A program made the translations under genes and the position numbers. Positions 57,970 through 64,000 of a DNA stretch of 64,000 bases are shown piece after piece. Within the stretch, counting starts at the first letter, position 1. Each line of letters opens with the position of its first letter. Under the pieces are notes generated by a model, which worked only from the letters and a program-made list of their open reading frames with translations, made no database searches and had not been told where the DNA came from. Where the stretch lies: the NCBI RefSeq assembly GCF_032854445.1, contig NC_088307.1, forward strand, positions 27,506,547 to 27,570,546. The letters are read 5' to 3'. This DNA comes from Liolophura sinensis. Lineage: Eukaryota; Mollusca; Polyplacophora; Chitonida; Chitonidae.

Positions 57970-58790
57970 GTATTAGGCCTCTCACATCTGACTATAGTGA
58001 GACTGAAACAGTATTAGCTCTGTCACATCTGACTATAGTGAGAGTGAACCAGTACCAGACCTGTCACATCAGCATTAGGTCACACCTGAGTCTGAAGGAT
58101 AGCTCTGTATGTCAAGCTTAACTTTAGTGAGATTGAACCAATGAGAATAAACCAATTTAGACTTGTCACATCTGACTTAAGTGAGACTGACCAGTGAGAT
58201 TGGACCAATACTAGACTTGTCACACCTGACTTAAGTGAGACTGACCAGTGAGATTGGACCAATACTAGACTTGTCACACCTGACTTTGGTGAGACTGACC
58301 AGTGAGAATGGACCAATGCTAGACTTGTCACACCTGGCTTTGGTGAGACTGACCAGTGAGAATTGACCAATGCTAGACTTGTCACACCTGACTATTGTGA
58401 GGCTGGCCAGTAAGATTGGACCAATACTAGACTTGTCGCATTTGACTTTATTAAGACTGACCAGTGAGAATGGACCAGTTCTAGACATGTTACACCTGAC
58501 TATTGTGAGACTGACCAGTGAGAGTGGGCCAGTACTAGACTTGTTGTATGTGACTTTAGTGAGGCGACCAGTGAGAATGGACCAATACTAGACATGCCAT
58601 AAATGACTTTGGTGAGACTGACCAGTGAGAATGGGCCAATACTAGACTTGTCACATCTGACTTTGGTGAGACTGACCAGTGAGAATGGACTAATGCTAGA
58701 CTTGTCACAACTGACTACAATGAGACTGACCAGTGAGAATGTTCCAATACCAAGCTTGTCACATCTAACTTTAGTGAGAGTTTAATCAGT
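57970..58790. repeat. 54-bp minisatellite (array A), unit 3, about 15 repeats
   Basis: Same repeat, intermediate length. The three arrays have clearly different copy numbers. Confidence 0.95.
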
Positions 58791-59730
58791 ATCAGGTCTG
58801 TTAAATCTTACTTTGTTGAGGTTTTACTAAGTCCGTGCCGAAAATCCATAGAGAGTCATGGATTTGACCTTTGAACCCATTTAAAACTGTATAATACTGC
58901 ACTAGTTGGTGTTGCTACCTGCATAATATAAATAACGAAAAAAAAAAAAAAACTCGCTTGATAGATAGATTTTTGGCTGTTTTACATAACAGTAAACATA
59001 TTTTATTGTTGAAATATAGATCTGTCCAGAAGATTTATAGTTTGTCAACATCATGAGTTCAGGAAATCAGTTTGCACTCTGTGTTGGATTATCAGGGCAG
59101 GTCTGTTTCGAAGAAAAGGTATCCAAAGAACCTCATTAGACGGAATATTGAGTAACACTCCACTTGGTTCTGCATCGTTTTTCTATGACGATATATTTAA
59201 AGACATTCTCACCTCAAATAGTTGAATGACCTAATCTTATTTTCGCCTTTCCATCCAGGTATTGTAACACCGTCACTTCTCTGGTACAAAAACAACATTG
59301 GAAATAATTAAAATGAGGAGAGCTGATTCCGAGTAAAGCCTGCAGTAACGGCAGGACTTTTGTGTGTTCGTGTAAATTATGTAATTTGTGACGCTGCCGA
59401 TGAATACCGTTATGTTGCAGAGTCTGCTAAATTACACTAAAAGTCCCTTTTCTGCCAAAACATTGTTAAACTCAGCCCAGAATGTTTAAATTAAGAACAT
59501 TTTTAAGTCCAAAAACATTGTACTTCAAAGTAAGATATCAAAATTTCTTACTATGGTTATGATTAAAAGCGCCATTTAATTTCCACAAATGGTTCAATTG
59601 ATCTGATGTCATGTTCTGAGCCTGAGTCGTAATAAACTTACATATACTTACCATCTTCGGTATCAGGCCTCCTTAGAATCTTTTTCACTATATATTCTTA
59701 CACTTTTAAATGTTAATACATATAACTTAC

Positions 59731-61254
59731 GTTCCAATGAGTTGAACTCCAGAAAACTTTAGCATCACAGTTTCCCAGGCGATGGCCATGCCTTTAGATA
59801 TTTCTTTAATTTGCACAAGATTGAATTCGTGGCCTTGTGAAAGTAGTATTTTGTTCCGTTGGAATTGTTCCGGGGCAGAAAAAATAACAGGTATAATGGT
59901 CAGTAAAGCTGTTACATGCCTCAAAGGTATTCTATACCTGAATCAGTTCAGTACTATAGCCTGAAAGCGAGTACAAAAGTCTATAATGGATCCCCGTAGG
60001 ACACACCTGTTTATATCATAATAACACTTTCAGATTTCTAAAAGTCATCATTTGGCTGAAAATTAGAGATCCTGGAACGTAAAATTTTACAAATGGTTAT
60101 TTATCGATTTCTGAATACGGCCAAGGCGTCCTTTCTGTAACATCTGGGGTGCTGCAAAGGCCCGATATTAGGGCCACTTATGTTTATGTGATTTATTTAT
60201 TTATTTAATTGGTGTTTTGCGCAGTATCTCCATTTGTTAAGTGTATTCACTACTCAACAAATGGAGATAGCCTACTCAGCAGACACATTTGACGTCGTCT
60301 GCAGGATTCAAGAACATATCCGTATCCCACTTGACCGATGTTGTCCAATGAAAATCGGACTGTCTGAGGCGGGATCAATTTATTTATTTGATTGGTGTTT
60401 TACGCCGTACTCAAGAACATTTCACTTAAACGACGGCTAGCATTATGACAGAGCCCGGGGGAAACCTCCGACTATTCGTATGTTGTTGCAAGACCTTCCC
60501 ATGTAAGGTCGGAGAGCAACTCAAAACGATCGCATTGGTAAGGGGCCACTGGGTCATTCAGCTGCGCTGGGATGCTAACCACGGGGACCAGGGAATGATG
60601 AGAAGTGTATTAATATAAAACCAATGAGCGTAAATTACATTTAATAACCTGTTACGTGAATAAAGATTCAAAAATGTATAAAGACCATGGAACGCCTTAG
60701 CGGCTTTTTGAATTATTTGAATGTGTCGTATGCTACATTAATGATCATATTGTAACCTCTGTCATTCTTATTGGTGGAGTTCATATGAATAATAATGATC
60801 ATAGCCATTAATTTCAGGTACAGAAAGTCAATATATGCAAAGATAACTACTAGGTTTACATTAAAACTGAGATTGTTATCTTCCTGTTCAATATTTCGTT
60901 GCTAAAAAATAAGCCTTGGCATAGGCTCCAATAGTATTGCTGCTGCTAAGTAAACTTGAGATTATAATCAACTACATGTGCACATAAGTGCCCGAGGTTT
61001 GCTTATATTAGAAAGTCTTATCTTTAGGATAAATTAACAGCCTCACCAAGTATAACTCATGTAAATGTGCATGAATGTGTTAATATGTGATAATGATATA
61101 GCTAAAAACGTTATCCATATTTTCATTTTCATTTTCTGTCGTCGTATATTTGACACGCAGGTAAAGAAATGGAAATGAAAAGCACAAACTTACCAATGGC
61201 GCCCGCTTCCAGTAACCCGACCAAGCAAAGTGCTAACAATATCTTCCTCAACAT
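59731..61254 (-). CDS. Small secreted protein, exons 1-2, copy 3
   Basis: Exons are 61254-61194 and 59833-59731. The signal-peptide exon is identical to the other copies and residue 53 is Ile as in copy 2. Splice sites are intact. Confidence 0.55.
60225..60269. repeat. Hairpin, unit 3
   Basis: Same sequence as unit 2, with the same paired C:G to A:T change. Confidence 0.8.
60378..60590 (-). mobile_element. SINE (family 1), unit 3
   Basis: Orthologous to 18874-19090, with a few bases of the core missing. Confidence 0.85.
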
Positions 61255-61499
61255 GTTGGATGCAGGCGTGAGGATGGCTGGAATTACAATCATTAATAGC
61301 AAAGGTGTATAGAATAAAACATATTTGTGTCAAGTCAATTGATGACAAATTTATAAATCAGCTATACTATAATACAACTATTATACTATAATATAATAAT
61401 GGTGACAGGATATTGATGAATGGTTGCCCATAAACAATTCCCAGTGCATGCTTTTCATCTGTGTAACTCTGCCGCTACTCTACTTGTAGTGCCGACTGA

Positions 61500-61895
61500 T
61501 ATAAGCTCACCCTATTCTGTGCGCCCAGGAAAATGTGGTTTTCCAAACACTGTTTTTTCATATGTTAAACGAGAACAACATTTAGGCTCATTTATAACCA
61601 AATATAACCACGCACTTTTCTGTAAACCCAGAAAAGTCTGCTCTTGCAAACATTGTTTTATCATATGTTAAACCAGAACAACATTTAAACTTATTTATAG
61701 CTAACTGTAACCACACCCTGCTCTGTGAGGCTAGACAAGTGTCTTCTTGCAAACATTTTTTTTTCATATGTGAAACCAGAACAGCTCTTAATCTCATTTT
61801 TAACCAAATAAAACCACACCCGGTTTTTTGAGAAAAATAACTTCTTGAAAACATTGCCTTTTTTATTTGGTAACTCATTTCACCTTGTGTGTTCA
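61500..61895. repeat. Array G, unit 3
   Basis: About four diverged copies, as in unit 1. Confidence 0.75.
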
Positions 61896-62344
61896 AAAAT
61901 TTTCAACTGAATGCAAACATGTACATTCAAGGAAACATTAAGCAAAGGAAAAGTGCATAAAACAAACTAATGAAAAATGCTAGCAGGCGGTAATATCATA
62001 CCTACACAAAAGTATAAACACAAGCAAATTCACACATTACCTTGTTGTCTTATTTCACCGTCCAGGTAAACACTTTTTTTAACAGAAGCTTTGGAATACG
62101 CAGGTATGAACAAGTGGCTTCTTTTCTGCAGCATATCTCTATCCAAACAAACTTATATTAAAGCTGGTTCCATAATCTTGCTGAAATCTATAATTAAAAA
62201 CATAATTTCATGACATCCGTTAGAATTGGAATAACGGGGAGGCCATTTGCTGCTGATAATTTAAATATCAAAAAAAGCATCTGCAGGTTTATGGTTTTTT
62301 AAAGTAAATCAACTTGCTGTGAGTAAATACTTCACAAACATGGC

Positions 62345-64000
62345 AACTCCATGGGGCAATGGTGGTTGTGGAGGATTGTGTTGTGTTACGTTTTGTAAGG
62401 GAGGCAATGGTGGTTGCAGAGGACTCTGTGGTGTTAAATTTTGTAAGGGAGACGTGGTGGTTGCGGAGGATTGTGTTGTGTTAAGTTTTGTAAGGGAGGC
62501 GTGATGGTTATGGAGGATTGTGTTGTGTTAAGTTTAGTGAGAGAGGCAATGGTGGTTGCGGTGGACTCTGTGGTGTTAAATTGTGTAAGGGAGTCAGTGG
62601 TTGTTGCGGAGGATTGTGTGATGTTAAGTTTTGTAAGGGAGATGTGGTGGTTGCGGAGGATAGTGTTGTATTAGGTTTTGTAAGGGAGACGTAGTGGTTG
62701 TGGAGGATTCTGTTGTGTTAAGTTTTGTAATGGAGAAAATAGTGGTTGTGGTGGGCTTGTGTTGTGTGCAGTGCGGTCAGGGGGACAATGGTGGTTGTGG
62801 GTGCCTGTGCTGTGTAAAGCGTTGTCATGGAGACAGTGTTGACTATGGGCGCTTCTTTTGTGTGAAGTTTTTTGTGTAAGGTCGCTAGGACAATGGCGGT
62901 GTTGTGTAAAGTATTGTCACGGAGGTAATGGTGGTTTTAGGTGCTTGTGTTGTGTGAAGTTTTTGTCAGAGAGACAATCTTGGTTCCGTGAGCTTGTTTT
63001 TTGTGTTAAGTGCTGTTATGCAGACAATGGTAATTTTAGGGTTAGTGCTGAGTGAAGTGTTGTCAGCGAGACAACGGTGATTGTGGGTGATTGTGTTGTG
63101 TGGAGTTTGGTAAGAAGACAATTGTAGTTATGCGCGCATATGCTATGTAAAGTGTTGTCAGGGAGACAATTTTGGTTGTGGGCGGCTTGTGTTGTGTGGA
63201 GTTTGGTAAGAGGACAATGGTAGTTATGGGCGCTTGTGTTGTGTGGAGTTTGGTAAGAGGACAATGGTAGTTATGGGCGCGTATGTTATGTAAAATGTTG
63301 TCGGGGAGACAATGCACTGTCCCTCAGCCACCACTGTCTCCATTTCAGCTCTTCAAACAACCCAAGCCTCCTCCCCATCCGCCCCAAGATCCACCTTTGT
63401 CTCCCTGAGAACACTTCACACACCACAAGCCCCCAAAATCACCATTATCTCCCTGACAATACTTTACACATCACACAACAATACAATGGTGGTTGTGCGT
63501 GCTTGTGTTGTGTGAAGTGTTCTCAAGGAGACAATGGTGGTTGTGGAGACTACTGTTGTGTGAAGTGTTGCTCTGAAGATAATGGTGGTTGTAAAGGCTT
63601 GTGTTGTGTGAAGTGTTGTCTTTAAGACAACAATGGTTTTGTGGGTTTGTGCTGTTTGAAGTGTTGTCAGGAAGAAAATGATGGTTGTACGGGTTTGTGT
63701 TGTGTGAAGTGCAGTCAGAAAGACAATGATGGTTGTGTGGGTTTGTGTTGATTGAAGTGCTGTCAGGAAGACAACAATGGTTGTGTAGGTTTGTTTTGTT
63801 TGAAGTGCTGTCAAGAAGGCAATGATGATTGTGTGGGTTTGTGTTGTGTGAAGTGCTGTCAGGAAGACAATGATGGTTGTGTGGCTTTGCGTTGTGTGAA
63901 GTGCAGTCAGGAAGACAATGATGATTATGAGGGTTTGTGTTGTGTGAAGTGCTGTCAGGAAGACAACAATGGTTGTGTGGGTTTATGTTGTGTGAAGTGC
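62345..64000. repeat. 48-bp minisatellite (array B), unit 3, continues past window
   Basis: Same order of sub-blocks as units 1 and 2. The array is still running at the last base. Confidence 0.93.

Larger units (their letters stand above)
57563..64000. repeat. Tandem segmental duplication, unit 3 (cut by window end)
   Basis: It holds the BRICHOS exon, 54-bp array, secreted-protein gene and the first part of the 48-bp array. The protease copy would lie beyond 64000 if the unit is complete. Confidence 0.93.

Overview
This is a eukaryotic, most likely molluscan, window. Supporting signs are spliced genes with GT/AG introns, AT-rich intergenic DNA, dense tRNA-derived SINEs whose tail reads 'gtacggcgtaaaacaccaat' plus A/T repeats, and one SINE with an (ACTC)n tail. 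A gastropod (abalone-like) source is my impression from the SINEs, not something proven here.

Layout. (1) 1-4700: SINEs, a decayed Tc1/mariner element with terminal inverted repeats and TA target site (1506-3120), and a long fold-back repeat. (2) 4.9-15.7 kb: a BRICHOS locus. A complete six-exon gene for a 278-residue type II membrane BRICHOS protein runs 7177-14653 (+). Around it lie spare BRICHOS exons: one inverted exon 5 (4972-5110, -), and a second exon 4 (15540-15641, +) followed by a second exon 5 (15889). Exon lengths and phases match those of the intact gene. (3) 15.7 kb to the end: about 2.3 copies of a recent tandem segmental duplication (units start near 15698, 37188 and 57563; unit length 21.5 and 20.4 kb). 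Each unit carries the second BRICHOS exon 5 (+), a 54-bp minisatellite, a small secreted-protein gene (-), a 48-bp cysteine-codon-rich minisatellite with an inverted block, a six-exon chymotrypsin-like serine protease (+), an inverted decayed protease exon, a minisatellite made from a SINE core, and a compound satellite that spans the unit junction. The third unit is cut by the window end before its protease.

How it fits together. The BRICHOS protein has the classical order: short cytosolic tail, one membrane anchor, linker, BRICHOS domain, C-terminal peptide after a basic site. The protease has a signal peptide, the His/Asp/Ser triad, four canonical disulfides and Ser at the S1 pocket base, so it should be a secreted chymotrypsin- or elastase-like enzyme. 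Its two visible copies differ by one residue. The three signal-peptide genes are divergent from the proteases. Duplication, tandem-repeat growth and SINE insertion have shaped the locus. All gene models are read by eye from splice signals and have not been tested against RNA.
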